Assembly: GCF_004001325.1 (NCBI RefSeq)
Contig: NZ_AP018722.1
Span: forward strand, 310,001 to 374,000
Source: Thiomicrorhabdus aquaedulcis
GTDB taxonomy: Bacteria > Pseudomonadota > Gammaproteobacteria > Thiomicrospirales > Thiomicrospiraceae
Direction: 5' to 3'
Length of the DNA: 64,000 nucleotides
The notes below the pieces were generated by a model. It saw only the letters and a program-made list of their open reading frames with translations, was not told the origin of the DNA and did no database searches. This document shows, piece by piece, positions 9,208 to 19,372 of this stretch (within the stretch, counting starts at the first letter, position 1; each line of letters starts with the position of its first letter). The translations under genes were made by a program, and so were the position numbers.

Positions 9208-9233
9208 CGGGTTTGTGTGTAAAATTTAACCCG
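9208..9233 (+). other. stem-loop in the tkt upstream region
   Basis: CGGGTT and AACCCG form a 6-bp stem around a 14-base AT-rich loop, 69 bases before the tkt start. The rest of 9057-9302 shows no promoter or terminator I would call with confidence. Confidence 0.3.
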
Positions 9234-9302
9234 TAAAACGGTTTGTTTAAGCGCAATAAGCATCGTAAAAACCGAATTTTTTATAAAAATTGAGGAAGTT
9301 GT

Positions 9303-11291
9303 ATGACAACTCGTAGAGAACTAGCAAACGCTATCCGTGCCTTAAGTATGGATGCTGTACAAAAAGCAAACTCAGGACATCCAGGCGCGCCTATGGGCAT
9401 GGCAGACATCGCTGAAGTTTTGTGGAACAGCCACATGAAGTACAATCCAACCAATGCAAAATGGGCCGATCGCGACCGTTTTGTGTTGTCTAATGGACAC
9501 GGTTCAATGTTGATTTACTCACTATTGCACCTAACCGGCTTTGAGTTGGGCATGGAAGATCTTAAGCAGTTCCGTCAATTACACGCTAAGACAGCCGGTC
9601 ACCCAGAATACGGGTATGCCGATGGAATTGAAACCACTACGGGTCCTTTAGGGCAAGGTTTTACCAATGCTGTGGGTATGGCGATTGCTGAGCGCACGCT
9701 GGCCGCACACTTTAACCGTCCTGAGCATAACGTTGTTGATCACAATACCTACGTCTTTATGGGCGATGGTTGCTTAATGGAAGGTCTTTCTCACGAAGCG
9801 GGTGCTATGGCCGGTGCGTTGGGCTTGGGCAAATTAATTGCATTTTGGGATGACAACGATATCTCTATCGACGGTCACATTGGTGATTGGATGGAGCGTG
9901 ATGTAGCTGGTCGTTTTGATTCTTACAATTGGCACGTAGTGCGTAATGTAGACGGTCACGATGCCGAAGCGATTAATAAAGCCATTTTGGAAGCCAAAGC
10001 GGTAACCGATAAGCCTTCGTTAATTTGTACCCGTACCATCATCGGTTTTGGTTCGCCAAACCTATGCGGTTCACACGATTGCCATGGCGCACCGTTAGGT
10101 GACAAAGAAATCGCCGCAGCACGTGAATTTTTAAACTGGCCGCATGCGCCGTTTGTGATTCCTGAAAACATTTACGCAGGTTGGGATCATAAAGCCGCTG
10201 GTGCGAGCGAAGAAGCTGAGTGGAACACTCGTTTTGCAGCGTATGAAGCCGAATACCCAGAATTAGCATCTGAATTTAAACGTCGTATGGCCGGTGAGTT
10301 GCCTGCTAACTTTGCAGTAGAAATGGATAAGTTTATTTCTCATACGCAAGAGCAAATGCCAAACATCGCTTCGCGTAAAGCGTCACAAAACGCCATTGAA
10401 GCAATGGGGCCATTGTTGCCTGAAATGTTTGGTGGCTCGGCTGACTTAACCGGTTCTAACCTAACCAACTGGTCTGGAACGGTTAAAGTAAATCACGATA
10501 ACGCCAACGGTAACTACCTGTCGTGGGGTGTGCGTGAATTTGGTATGGCACACATGATGAACGGTATGGTGTTGCACGGTGGTTTTAAAGTCTACGGCGC
10601 CACCTTCTTTATGTTTATGGAGTTTATGCGTAACGCGTTGCGTATGTCTGCGTTGATGAAAATCGGCACAATTTATGTGTACACTCACGACTCTATTGGT
10701 TTGGGTGAAGACGGTCCTACGCATCAGCCGGTTGAACAATTGGCCACCATGCGCGTGATTCCAAACTTCCAAACTTGGCGTGGTTGTGACGCTATTGAGT
10801 CGGCAGTTTCTTGGAAAATGGCGATGCTACGCGGCAATGCGCCCACTGCATTGGTGTTTTCGCGTCAAAACCTAACGCCTATGGCGCGTACGGCTGAACA
10901 AGTTAAAAACATCGAAAAAGGTGGTTATGTATTAAAAGATTGTGCTGGCACGCCTGACATTATCTTTATTTCTACCGGTTCTGAAATTGGTTTAACCGTA
11001 CTAGCGGCGGACGCAATGGATGCAAACGTTCGCGTCGTGTCGATGCCTTGCCCTGAAGCGTATGATACGCAAGATCAAGCGTATAAAGATTCGGTACTTA
11101 TTCCTGGCGTTAAGCGCGTGGCGATTGAAGCCGGTGTGGCCGATTGCTGGTACAAGTACGTTGGTTTAGAAGGTGGCACTGTGTGCATGTCTACCTTTGG
11201 TGAATCGGCTCCCGCAGGCGAACTGTTTAAAGAGTTTGGCTTTACTGTTGAAAACGTGGTGGCAACCGCTAACCGTGTTTTAGGCAAGTAA
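9303..11291 (+). CDS. tkt: transketolase
   Basis: Thiamine-diphosphate enzyme that moves two-carbon units between sugar phosphates in the Calvin cycle and the non-oxidative pentose phosphate pathway. At 662 residues it is the usual size. It starts [32 protein letters not shown], including the conserved HPG of the active site, and has GHGSMLIYS, the TPP-binding GDGCLMEG near 153-160, and [10 protein letters not shown] with the catalytic Glu. A ribosome site (TGAGGAAG) precedes the ATG. It heads a same-strand run tkt-gap-pgk-pyk-fba, which supports a role in carbon fixation, although the gaps of 90-250 bases suggest separate transcripts. Confidence 0.97.
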   Translation: MTTRRELANAIRALSMDAVQKANSGHPGAPMGMADIAEVLWNSHMKYNPTNAKWADRDRFVLSNGHGSMLIYSLLHLTGFELGMEDLKQFRQLHAKTAGHPEYGYADGIETTTGPLGQGFTNAVGMAIAERTLAAHFNRPEHNVVDHNTYVFMGDGCLMEGLSHEAGAMAGALGLGKLIAFWDDNDISIDGHIGDWMERDVAGRFDSYNWHVVRNVDGHDAEAINKAILEAKAVTDKPSLICTRTIIGFGSPNLCGSHDCHGAPLGDKEIAAAREFLNWPHAPFVIPENIYAGWDHKAAGASEEAEWNTRFAAYEAEYPELASEFKRRMAGELPANFAVEMDKFISHTQEQMPNIASRKASQNAIEAMGPLLPEMFGGSADLTGSNLTNWSGTVKVNHDNANGNYLSWGVREFGMAHMMNGMVLHGGFKVYGATFFMFMEFMRNALRMSALMKIGTIYVYTHDSIGLGEDGPTHQPVEQLATMRVIPNFQTWRGCDAIESAVSWKMAMLRGNAPTALVFSRQNLTPMARTAEQVKNIEKGGYVLKDCAGTPDIIFISTGSEIGLTVLAADAMDANVRVVSMPCPEAYDTQDQAYKDSVLIPGVKRVAIEAGVADCWYKYVGLEGGTVCMSTFGESAPAGELFKEFGFTVENVVATANRVLGK

Positions 11292-11346
11292 TCGTATAAA
11301 TTCGTAAAATGAATTAATAGATTATTTTATTGGTTTTTATAAATTA

Positions 11347-11375
11347 ACCAGGCCTGGTAAACCAGCAGGCCTGGT
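11347..11375. repeat. ACCAGGCCTGGT palindrome, copy 4, plus one-mismatch copy
   Basis: An exact copy at 11347-11358 is followed by AGCAGGCCTGGT at 11364-11375 (one mismatch). They lie between tkt and gap, about 45 bases upstream of the gap start. Confidence 0.85.
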
Positions 11376-11378
11376 TAG

Positions 11379-12419
<1,041 letters not shown>

Positions 12420-12452
12420 TTTTTAGCTATTAAATAGTTAAAACACCCTGTT

Positions 12453-12485
12453 TTCAAAGACTGTGTAAGCAGTCTTTGAAATAAT
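12453..12485 (+). terminator. intrinsic terminator after gap
   Basis: An 11-bp perfect stem (TTCAAAGACTG/CAGTCTTTGAA, 12453-12480) with a six-base loop, followed by an AT-rich tail with a T run. This suggests pgk is transcribed separately. The remaining 12486-12633 shows no feature I can support. Confidence 0.65.
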
Positions 12486-12633
12486 TTTTGGTTTAGACGT
12501 TTGTCACGCTCTTTTAAATGTGTAATGCAAAAAATGAACCTTTAAACCAAAATTTATTTGCTTTAAATTAGCCTTAAATCCCCCGTTATTTTCGATTTCG
12601 AAACTAACTTTTAACCTAAAAAGAGGACTCACT

Positions 12634-13821
12634 ATGTCTGTTATTAAGATGTCTGATCTAGATTTGGCTGGAAAACGTGTATTAATTCGTCAAGACCTAA
12701 ACGTACCAGTTAAAGACGGTAAAGTAACTTCAGATGCACGTATTCGCGCTTCATTGCCGACCATTAAAATGGCGGCAGAGGCTGGCGCTAAGGTTATGCT
12801 AATGTCTCATTTGGGACGTCCAAACGAAGGTGAATATTCAGACGAGTCTTCATTAGCACCGGTAGCGGCAGATTTATCGGTCAAATTAGGCAAAGAAGTC
12901 CGTTTAATTAAAGATTATTTAAGCGGTGGTTTTGATGTAGCTGACGGTGAAGTGGTGTTACTAGAAAACGTACGTTTTAACGTGGGTGAAGGTAAAAACA
13001 CAGAAGAACTTTCAAAACAATACGCGGCATTGTGTGACGTATATGTTATGGATGCATTTGGCACGGCACACCGCGCACAAGCGTCAACGCATGGTGCAGG
13101 TGCATTTGCTGACGCGGCGTGCGCTGGACCTTTATTAGCGGCCGAGTTGGATGCATTAGGCAAAGCCTTAAACAACCCAGCCCGTCCTTTGGTTGCTATT
13201 GTGGGTGGTTCTAAAGTCTCCACTAAGCTAACTGTACTAGAGTCGTTGTCTGAAAAAGTAGATCAGTTGGTTGTGGGCGGCGGTATTGCCAACACGTTTA
13301 TCGAAGCGGCCGGTTACAACGTAGGTCGTTCTTTGTCTGAATCGGATTTGTTGGATACGTGCAAAAAGTTAAACGAGATTATGGAAAAACGCGGAGCCGC
13401 AATTCCTTTAGCCACGGATGTTGTATGCGGCAAAGAGTTTTCTGAAACAGCGGTTGCACAAACTAAAAATGTATCAGAAGTTCTTAATGACGATATGATT
13501 TTTGACATTGGCCCTAATACAGCGGCTGAATTAGCAAAAATTATTAAAAACGCCGGTACTGTTGTATGGAATGGTCCAGTAGGTGTATTTGAGTTTGATC
13601 AGTTTGGTGGTGGTACAAAAGCCATTGCTATGGCGATTGCAGAATCTAATGCATTCTCTATTGCGGGGGGTGGCGACACCTTGGCCGCTATTGATAAGTA
13701 CGGCATTGAAGATAAAGTGTCTTACATTTCTACTGGTGGTGGAGCGTTCTTAGAGTTTTTAGAAGGCAAAAAATTGCCAGCAGTTGAAATGCTAGAAGAA
13801 GCCGCTAAAAAAGCTAAGTAA
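12634..13821 (+). CDS. pgk: phosphoglycerate kinase
   Basis: Transfers phosphate between 3-phosphoglycerate/ATP and 1,3-bisphosphoglycerate/ADP in glycolysis and the Calvin cycle. The 395-residue protein has the two-domain PGK pattern: N-terminal substrate-binding [17 protein letters not shown] and [11 protein letters not shown], the hinge-side segment [17 protein letters not shown], and the C-terminal nucleotide loop GGGDTLAAI followed by [16 protein letters not shown] ribosome site (AGAGGA) lies eight bases before the ATG. It lies downstream of gap as in many proteobacteria, but with a terminator and a 214-base gap between them. Confidence 0.97.
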   Translation: MSVIKMSDLDLAGKRVLIRQDLNVPVKDGKVTSDARIRASLPTIKMAAEAGAKVMLMSHLGRPNEGEYSDESSLAPVAADLSVKLGKEVRLIKDYLSGGFDVADGEVVLLENVRFNVGEGKNTEELSKQYAALCDVYVMDAFGTAHRAQASTHGAGAFADAACAGPLLAAELDALGKALNNPARPLVAIVGGSKVSTKLTVLESLSEKVDQLVVGGGIANTFIEAAGYNVGRSLSESDLLDTCKKLNEIMEKRGAAIPLATDVVCGKEFSETAVAQTKNVSEVLNDDMIFDIGPNTAAELAKIIKNAGTVVWNGPVGVFEFDQFGGGTKAIAMAIAESNAFSIAGGGDTLAAIDKYGIEDKVSYISTGGGAFLEFLEGKKLPAVEMLEEAAKKAK

Positions 13822-13838
13822 GATTTAAAAACGATTTG

Positions 13839-13868
13839 ACCAGGCCTGGTTAAATGACCAGGCCTGGT
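13839..13868. repeat. ACCAGGCCTGGT palindrome, copies 5 and 6 in tandem
   Basis: Two exact copies (13839-13850 and 13857-13868) are separated by only six bases, directly after the pgk stop. They could form alternative hairpins and may act as a terminator, since a short T run follows. Confidence 0.9.
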
Positions 13869-14069
13869 TTCATTTTAATGTCATTTAAAGTCTGTACATT
13901 ATTTTATGTTCAATGTTATTGAACGGCGTTCTGAATGAGGATGACTCGGTAAGTAAATTGTTTGATACCACAGCCAACGGATTTGGCTGTCTGGATTGGA
14001 TAAATTTATTTTGCGAGACATCTTTTTTAGAATTTTGCACAGCTTAATTTATTAAGGATTTATACAGTT
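13869..14069 (+). other. upstream region of pyruvate kinase with two short stem-loops
   Basis: This 201-base gap contains an inverted repeat TTCAATGTTATTGAA (13908-13922) and a 7-bp stem CAGCCAA/TTGGCTG (13971-13989). No promoter could be chosen with confidence among several AT-rich candidates. The ribosome site AAGGA lies shortly before the pyk ATG. Confidence 0.3.
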
Positions 14070-15512
14070 ATGTTTAATGGTTTAAGAAGAACAAAGATTG
14101 TCGCCACTCTAGGGCCGGCTACCGATCGCGAAGGCGAAATGGAAAAAATGATTATCGCGGGTGTTGATGTCGTGCGAATCAATATGTCGCACGGCAGTCC
14201 AGAAGAGCATAAATTACGCGTACAAAATGTACGCGAACTAGCCGAAAAACTGGATCGTCAAGTCGGTGTATTAGTCGATCTTCAGGGGCCTAAAATTCGC
14301 ATTGGTCGCTTCTCAGAAAATAAGATTATTTTAGCCGACGGTGATAAGTTCTCACTTGATAATAATGTGGGAAAAAACGACGGTAACCAGCGCGAAGTCG
14401 GTCTAACCTATAAAAACCTACCCTATGACGTGAAGTCTGGCCACCGTCTATTACTGGACGATGGTCGCTTGGTGTTTGAAGTAAATGACGTTGTCGGTGA
14501 GCGTGTTAACTGCACCGTAATTGTCGGTGGTGTTTTGTCTAACAATAAAGGTATTAACTTACAAGGTGGTGGCTTGTCTGCTGCAGCGTTGACCGATAAG
14601 GACAAAGAAGACATTATTACCGCCGCTGAAATGAACGCCGATTATTTGGCATTGTCGTTCCCGCGTTCGGCAGAAGACGTAGAATATTGCCGCTCACTGG
14701 CCGTAAAAGCCGGTTTAAATTGCAGTATTGTATCTAAAATTGAACGTGCAGAAGCCGTTGCCGATGACGCGACATTAGACGGAATTATTTTGGCCTCTGA
14801 TGTCATTATGATTGCACGTGGCGATTTGGGTGTTGAAGTAGGCGATGCTCAATTGCCTGCCCTGCAAAAGAAAATGATTAAGCGTGCGCGCCAGCTAAAT
14901 CGCGTCACCATTACCGCAACCCAAATGATGGAAACGATGATAGACAACGCTATCCCAACGCGTGCCGAAGTCTTTGACGTGGCCAACGCAGTTATGGACG
15001 GTTCGGATGCGGTGATGTTGTCTGGCGAAACCGCTACGGGCAAATCACCCAGTTTAGTGATTGAAACCATGGGGCGTATTTGTCGCGAAGCTGAAAAATC
15101 ACGCACGTCGCGCGAGTCTACTCACCGTATTGATGAATCGTTTACCGCTGTGGACGAAACCATTGCGATGGCGACCATGTATGCAGCCAACCATTTTGGT
15201 GTTAAATGCATCGCGGCCTTAACCGAATCGGGTAATACACCCTTGTTAATGTCACGTATTAGTTCAGGCATGCCCATTATTGCCTTAACACCGCATTTGG
15301 CAACGCGTCGTAAAGTAACGTTGTATCGTGGTGTCTATCCTTCATCGGTCGATTACACCGGCTTGGATGACGCGCAGATTCAGGCGTCTATCATTGAAAA
15401 AATCAAAGCTTTTGGCATTGCTGAAGTGGGTGATTTGATTGTACTTACGCGCGGTGAATCTCGCGGCGCTATGGGCGGTACAAATCGCATGGAAATTGTA
15501 AAAGTATTGTAA
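14070..15512 (+). CDS. pyk: pyruvate kinase
   Basis: Catalyses phosphoenolpyruvate plus ADP to pyruvate plus ATP. The 480-residue protein begins MFNGLRRTKIVATLGPATD and contains VVRINMSHGSPEEH, LVDLQGPKIRIGRF, the signature SKIERAEAV with the catalytic Lys, and MIARGDLGVEVG. The C-terminal regulatory domain includes AALTESGNTPLLMSR. Its place within the tkt-gap-pgk-fba run links the Calvin-type reactions to pyruvate supply. The effector specificity cannot be read from the sequence. Confidence 0.96.
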   Translation: MFNGLRRTKIVATLGPATDREGEMEKMIIAGVDVVRINMSHGSPEEHKLRVQNVRELAEKLDRQVGVLVDLQGPKIRIGRFSENKIILADGDKFSLDNNVGKNDGNQREVGLTYKNLPYDVKSGHRLLLDDGRLVFEVNDVVGERVNCTVIVGGVLSNNKGINLQGGGLSAAALTDKDKEDIITAAEMNADYLALSFPRSAEDVEYCRSLAVKAGLNCSIVSKIERAEAVADDATLDGIILASDVIMIARGDLGVEVGDAQLPALQKKMIKRARQLNRVTITATQMMETMIDNAIPTRAEVFDVANAVMDGSDAVMLSGETATGKSPSLVIETMGRICREAEKSRTSRESTHRIDESFTAVDETIAMATMYAANHFGVKCIAALTESGNTPLLMSRISSGMPIIALTPHLATRRKVTLYRGVYPSSVDYTGLDDAQIQASIIEKIKAFGIAEVGDLIVLTRGESRGAMGGTNRMEIVKVL

Positions 15513-15532
15513 CTTCCGGGAATTTATGTATT

Positions 15533-15549
15533 AAGCTTTTTAAAAGCTT
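15533..15549 (+). repeat. short near-palindrome between pyk and fba
   Basis: AAGCTTTTTAAAAGCTT forms a weak AT-rich stem in the 88-base gap between pyk and fba. It lacks a proper terminator T run. Function unclear. Confidence 0.3.
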
Positions 15550-15600
15550 GTTAAAATAACGTAATTCTTTTTTTAAACTCAATATAGAGGAGTCTCGCAC

Positions 15601-16665
15601 ATGGCGATGATTACACTTCGTGAATTAATGGACTACGCAGCAGAACACAGTTTTGGTATGCCTGCGTTTAACGTAAACAACATGGAACAGGTTCGTGCAA
15701 TTATGCGCGCTGCTGCCGCTGTTGACTCTCCAGTAATCCTTCAGGGTTCTGCTGGTGCGCGTAAGTACGCGGGTGAGCCCATGCTACGTCATATGATTGC
15801 TGCGGCAGTTGAAATGTACCCTAACGTTCCAGTGGTTATGCACCAAGATCACGGTTCGGATGTAGGCGTATGTTTACGCGCTATTCAATCTGGTTTTACC
15901 TCTGTGATGATGGACGGTTCTTTGATGGCCGACATGAAAACTCCAGCGTCTTATGAGTACAATGCAGGCATTACTGCAGAAGTGGTTAAGATTGCCCACG
16001 CAGGCGGTGTGTCTGTTGAAGGTGAGCTTGGGTGCTTGGGTTCTTTAGAAACCGGTATGATGGGTGAAGAAGACGGTCACGGTTCTGATCAAAAAATGGA
16101 TCATTCTGCGTTGTTGACTGACCCAGAAGAAGCGGCACAATTTGTTAAAGACACCAATGTTGACTGTTTAGCGGTTGCGGTTGGAACGTCTCACGGCGCG
16201 TACAAGTTTACGTCTAAGCCTTCGGATGACGTGCTTAAGATTGACCAAATCAAAAAAATCCATGAGCGTATTCCTACGACTCACCTTGTAATGCACGGTT
16301 CTTCTTCTGTTCCAGAAGAGTGGTTAGACATTATCAACAACTACGGTGGTGACATGGGGCAAACTTACGGCGTTCCAGTTGAAGCGATTGTAGAAGGGAT
16401 TAAATACGGTGTACGTAAAGTTAACATAGATACCGACCTACGTATGGCGTCTACTGGTGCAATTCGTAAGCATTTAGCTGAAAACACGTCTAACTTTGAC
16501 CCACGTAAGTTCTATAACGCGGCTGAAAATGCGATGATGGAAATTTGTAAAGCACGTTTTGAAGCGTTTGGTTGTGCGGGCCACGGTTCAAAAATTAAGC
16601 CTTTAGGAATTGAAGTTATGCAAGCGCGTTACGCTGCGGGTGCATTGGATCAGAAGGTTAGATAA
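15601..16665 (+). CDS. fba: fructose-bisphosphate aldolase, class II
   Basis: Zinc-dependent aldolase joining or splitting triose phosphates and fructose 1,6-bisphosphate; in the Calvin cycle it may also make sedoheptulose 1,7-bisphosphate. The 354-residue protein has the metal-binding HQDHGSD motif, the [11 protein letters not shown] segment, and the later [10 protein letters not shown] and [14 protein letters not shown] motifs with phosphate-binding residues. This is the longer class IIA-like form with an inserted acidic loop ([15 protein letters not shown]), as in the autotroph CbbA branch. A ribosome site (AGAGGAG) precedes the ATG. Two terminators follow. Confidence 0.96.
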   Translation: MAMITLRELMDYAAEHSFGMPAFNVNNMEQVRAIMRAAAAVDSPVILQGSAGARKYAGEPMLRHMIAAAVEMYPNVPVVMHQDHGSDVGVCLRAIQSGFTSVMMDGSLMADMKTPASYEYNAGITAEVVKIAHAGGVSVEGELGCLGSLETGMMGEEDGHGSDQKMDHSALLTDPEEAAQFVKDTNVDCLAVAVGTSHGAYKFTSKPSDDVLKIDQIKKIHERIPTTHLVMHGSSSVPEEWLDIINNYGGDMGQTYGVPVEAIVEGIKYGVRKVNIDTDLRMASTGAIRKHLAENTSNFDPRKFYNAAENAMMEICKARFEAFGCAGHGSKIKPLGIEVMQARYAAGALDQKVR

Positions 16666-16683
16666 TAACCGCTGATGCTGACC

Positions 16684-16712
16684 AAAAAAGCCCGATTTAT
16701 TCGGGCTTTTTT
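16684..16712 (+). terminator. strong intrinsic terminator after fba
   Basis: A 12-bp perfect stem (AAAAAAGCCCGA/TCGGGCTTTTTT) with a five-base loop, 18 bases after the fba stop. Confidence 0.92.
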
Positions 16713-16742
16713 GATTACGTTGGCATTGAATATTTTTTTTAG

Positions 16743-16777
16743 AAATGCCCAAAACTTAGTTTTAGGGCATTTTTTTT
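16743..16777 (+). terminator. second terminator hairpin upstream of small membrane gene
   Basis: AAATGCCC pairs with GGGCATTT, extended by AAAAC/GTTTT with one bulged A, followed by a long T run. It lies 15 bases before the GTG of the next gene, so it could also act as an attenuator in that gene's leader. Confidence 0.7.
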
Positions 16778-16791
16778 GTCAGGAGAAGCCT

Positions 16792-17013
16792 GTGTGTTTA
16801 GTTATATTAGCCGGAATGCTTATTTTGTTTTATGCGTTTTATGGCCAGGTTGAGAGTTATCAATTGGTGGAAATAATAGATGGTTTGGCGACACCCGCTG
16901 GGGATGGGTGGGAGATTTTATGGACATTGTGGCCAATATTAGGCTTTGTATTTTTGCTGGGCGTGCTAACGGTTCTACTGGCTTTAAAAGTATGGATGCC
17001 GCCGCGTGGATGA
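16792..17013 (+). CDS. small two-helix membrane protein, unknown function
   Basis: A 73-residue predicted membrane protein that I do not recognise. It shows two hydrophobic segments (CLVILAGMLILFYAFYG and WPILGFVFLLGVLTVLLAL) joined by an acidic loop with SYQLVEIIDGL, and ends in a short basic tail (KVWMPPRG). I chose GTG 16792 because AGGAG sits six bases upstream; a longer open frame from 16675 would have to be translated through two terminator hairpins. The gene is isolated between the fba terminators and the convergent bioD. No role is assigned. Confidence 0.55.
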   Translation: MCLVILAGMLILFYAFYGQVESYQLVEIIDGLATPAGDGWEILWTLWPILGFVFLLGVLTVLLALKVWMPPRG

Positions 17014-17034
17014 GTTTTCTAAGTAAAAAAACAA

Positions 17035-17772
17035 CTACACCTTGGTTTGCATTGAATTGTCTTGATGACTGAGTAGTTCTATAAGTTTTGGGCTTAGCAT
17101 AACAGGCGTTTGGCTGGGGTTGAAGGCAACGGAAAATATTGGGTAATGGGTGAACTGCGCTAAGCCTTGCGAAAAATCACCGGGTTGCAAATGGTTTACA
17201 ACAATGGCCAGCAAGGATAAACCACTGGCTTCAATGGCTTCAACGGTCAGTAACGTATGATTAATGCACCCAAGCTGATTACCAACAACTAAAATAATGG
17301 GGTAACCCAATCGCATCGCCAAATTTTTATTAAAACCATCGCTCGCCATGGGCGAGTAAAATCCACCGGCACCTTCTATCAAGGCAAAATGATTATTGGG
17401 AACCGAACAGGCCTGGTATAAGTCATTAATGGTGATGTTAAGTCCCGCGTGAGCAAGGGCTAAATGCGGCGAGATGGCGGGTTCAAGAGTATAACGACCT
17501 ATGACATCTAAAGGTTCCAAACTCTTGGCCGCGCATTGTAGAGCGAGCGCATCGGTTGAAAGCAAATCGCCGTTAAGTTGACGAACGCAACCCGAGGCGA
17601 TGGGTTTGCGAGGCGCTACCGTAATGCCGTGCGCCACTAATGTGGCGGCCAGGCAGGCACTTATATAGGTTTTGCCCACGTCGGTGTCGGTGCCGGTTAT
17701 AAAACAACCAGGCCTGGTTAAGTGCGTTTGACTTAACCAGGCCTGGTTGTTGTCTGTGGGCGTATTTGTCAC
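17035..17772 (-). CDS. bioD: dethiobiotin synthetase
   Basis: ATP-dependent closure of the ureido ring from 7,8-diaminopelargonate and CO2, the penultimate step of biotin synthesis. The P-loop GTDTDVGKT lies at 27-35, later than usual, because the protein has an extra N-terminal stretch of about 22 residues. That stretch is encoded by a 21-bp inverted repeat made of two ACCAGGCCTGGT palindromes, and no alternative start exists between it and the P-loop. Downstream motifs include the EGAGGFYSP loop. At 245 residues the protein is slightly long. It lies nine bases after purC on the same strand, so co-transcription is likely, while bioA is 11 kb away. Confidence 0.92.
   Translation of the reverse strand: MTNTPTDNNQAWLSQTHLTRPGCFITGTDTDVGKTYISACLAATLVAHGITVAPRKPIASGCVRQLNGDLLSTDALALQCAAKSLEPLDVIGRYTLEPAISPHLALAHAGLNITINDLYQACSVPNNHFALIEGAGGFYSPMASDGFNKNLAMRLGYPIILVVGNQLGCINHTLLTVEAIEASGLSLLAIVVNHLQPGDFSQGLAQFTHYPIFSVAFNPSQTPVMLSPKLIELLSHQDNSMQTKV
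17406..17417. repeat. one-mismatch ACCAGGCCTGGT copy inside bioD
   Basis: AACAGGCCTGGT differs from the family core at one position. It lies in the middle of bioD and is read as part of YQACS on the minus strand. Confidence 0.5.
17703..17751. repeat. 21-bp inverted repeat built from two ACCAGGCCTGGT copies
   Basis: Arms at 17703-17723 and 17731-17751 are perfect 21-bp reverse complements around a seven-base spacer. Exact cores sit at 17707-17718 and 17736-17747. On the minus strand they encode NQAW and TRPG near the BioD N-terminus. The RNA could form a very stable hairpin starting about 20 bases into the reading frame. Confidence 0.92.
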
Positions 17773-17781
17773 GCTATAACA

Positions 17782-18672
17782 TCACAAGTTTTCGGTTAGG
17801 CGCGCTTGCGCTTCGTGGTATTTTTCAAGCGTTTTAAGCACAATCTCTTCGGGTAAAGCCGGGCCGGTGGCGGGGTTTTTATCCCAATCTAAGGTTTCTA
17901 AGTAGTCACGAATAAACTGTTTGTCAAAACTCGGTGGGTTTTTACCTACTTTATAGCTGGCGGCGGGCCAAAAGCGTGAGCTGTCTGGCGTAAGGGCTTC
18001 GTCAATTAAATGAATCACGCCGTTTTCATCTTCGCCAAATTCAAACTTGGTGTCGGCAATAATAATGCCGCGTTGCAAAGCAAATTCAGCCGCTGCAGTG
18101 TATAGCTTTATGCTGATATCACGCACTTTGTCTGATTTTTCTTGACCCATAATGGTCACCAACTCATCAAAGCTGATGTTCTCATCGTGTTGGCCAACGG
18201 CCGCTTTGGTGGAAGGGGTAAACAAAGGTTCAGGCAGTTTTTGCGATTTTTCAAGTCCGGCTGGCAGTGGAATGCCGCACACACTTTGCGATTTTTTGTA
18301 CTCTTTCCAACCCGAACCAGCTAAATAACCGCGAACAATCGCCTCGACCGGTAAGGGTTTGAGTTTACGCACAATCATGCCGCGACCGTCCAACTGTTTA
18401 AGTTCATCGGCGGTTAAATAGTCGGCCAAGTTCATGTCGGGCGCTAATTGATTGGGGACGATGTCTTGGGTTTTTTTCATCCAAAATTGTGCCGTATCGG
18501 CCAAAATTCTTCCCTTGCCAGGAATGGGTGTTGGCAAAATGGCGTCAAACGCTGAGATGCGATCGGTGGTGACAATTAATAGGTGCGACTCATCAATGTC
18601 ATAAATGTCACGAACTTTACCCTTATTAATTAAAGGTAAGCTTGTTAAATGCGATTCGTAAAGTGGTTGCAT
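17782..18672 (-). CDS. purC: phosphoribosylaminoimidazole-succinocarboxamide synthase
   Basis: SAICAR synthase, the step of purine synthesis that joins aspartate to CAIR with ATP. The 296-residue form is of the longer type rather than the 237-residue E. coli type. It opens MQPLYESHLTSLPLINKGKVRDIY, followed by TTDRISAFDAILP, KPLPVEAIVRGYLAGSGW and the signature FEFGEDENGVIHLIDE with DSSRFWPA near the end. It lies between the psiE-like gene (56 bases upstream) and bioD (nine bases downstream) on the minus strand. Confidence 0.96.
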   Translation of the reverse strand: MQPLYESHLTSLPLINKGKVRDIYDIDESHLLIVTTDRISAFDAILPTPIPGKGRILADTAQFWMKKTQDIVPNQLAPDMNLADYLTADELKQLDGRGMIVRKLKPLPVEAIVRGYLAGSGWKEYKKSQSVCGIPLPAGLEKSQKLPEPLFTPSTKAAVGQHDENISFDELVTIMGQEKSDKVRDISIKLYTAAAEFALQRGIIIADTKFEFGEDENGVIHLIDEALTPDSSRFWPAASYKVGKNPPSFDKQFIRDYLETLDWDKNPATGPALPEEIVLKTLEKYHEAQARLTENL

Positions 18673-18728
18673 TAAGATATTCCTGTGTCTCGTAATTCGT
18701 TTTTCAGAGTGTTAAAGCTGTATGCAGA

Positions 18729-19211
18729 CTAGTCTGTTATTCGGCGTCTTTTGTTGTATGGATAATTTATGTGGCCATATCGAAGTATGAGAGTTGCAAT
18801 CGTAATTAAGGTGATGGTTCCACCAACCGCAATCATTTCCCACTCACTCATCTCTTTCATATCTAAAATTAACAATCGGGCAAGTGCCACAATCGCAATG
18901 TAAAGGGGTAGGCGTATTGGTAGTTTACCGGATTCCAAATAGATAGCGACCATCGCTAATACTTCAAGGTATAAAAATAATAGCAGTAAATCACCTAAGG
19001 TTACCATTCGTGCGTTAATCATGTGCATGACTTCAATGTAACCGGCAAAAAGGGTTGCCAAAGCAATGATAACCAATCCTACGTACTCAGCGTAATGAAT
19101 ACCTTTAGACAGATAAATTTCGCGTTTTGGTCTAACAACTACTTTTCTATATTGTTGATAATTAGTGGCACCACCACTTTGGCGACGTTCTATTGGTTGA
19201 TTTTCATCCAT
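18729..19211 (-). CDS. PsiE-family membrane protein
   Basis: A 160-residue inner-membrane protein of the phosphate-starvation-inducible PsiE family. After a basic N-terminus with no signal peptide, four hydrophobic helices are visible (starting near VGLVIIALATLFAGY, VTLGDLLLLFLYLEVLAMV, PLYIAIVALARLLIL and MIAVGGTITLITIATLIL), with the family segment LPIRLPLYIAIVALARLL. The molecular function is unknown. It is divergent from rpe. I see no Pho box, so phosphate control is not supported here. Confidence 0.75.
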   Translation of the reverse strand: MDENQPIERRQSGGATNYQQYRKVVVRPKREIYLSKGIHYAEYVGLVIIALATLFAGYIEVMHMINARMVTLGDLLLLFLYLEVLAMVAIYLESGKLPIRLPLYIAIVALARLLILDMKEMSEWEMIAVGGTITLITIATLILRYGHINYPYNKRRRITD

Positions 19212-19301
19212 GATTTTAGTCCCTAAACTGAGCTTAAAGCTTGTGGTGGAGCGTAATAACCTACAAAAAACAAATTAGATGCTATTGTCGTATTCAATTT
19301 T

Positions 19302-19330
19302 TTGCCCATTTTATAGGATACTGTTAAAAT
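19302..19330 (+). promoter_or_regulatory. likely sigma-70 promoter of rpe
   Basis: TTGCCC and TAAAAT are spaced by 17 bases, about 42 bases before the rpe start. Sequence match only. Confidence 0.55.
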
Positions 19331-19372
19331 GCACGAATTAATTTTTCAAAAATTTCTATAAGGAACATTAGC

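Noticed and set aside
16675-16791. Longer N-terminus for the small membrane protein starting at 16675
   Set aside because: It would be encoded by two terminator hairpins and lacks a ribosome site, while GTG 16792 has AGGAG at good spacing.
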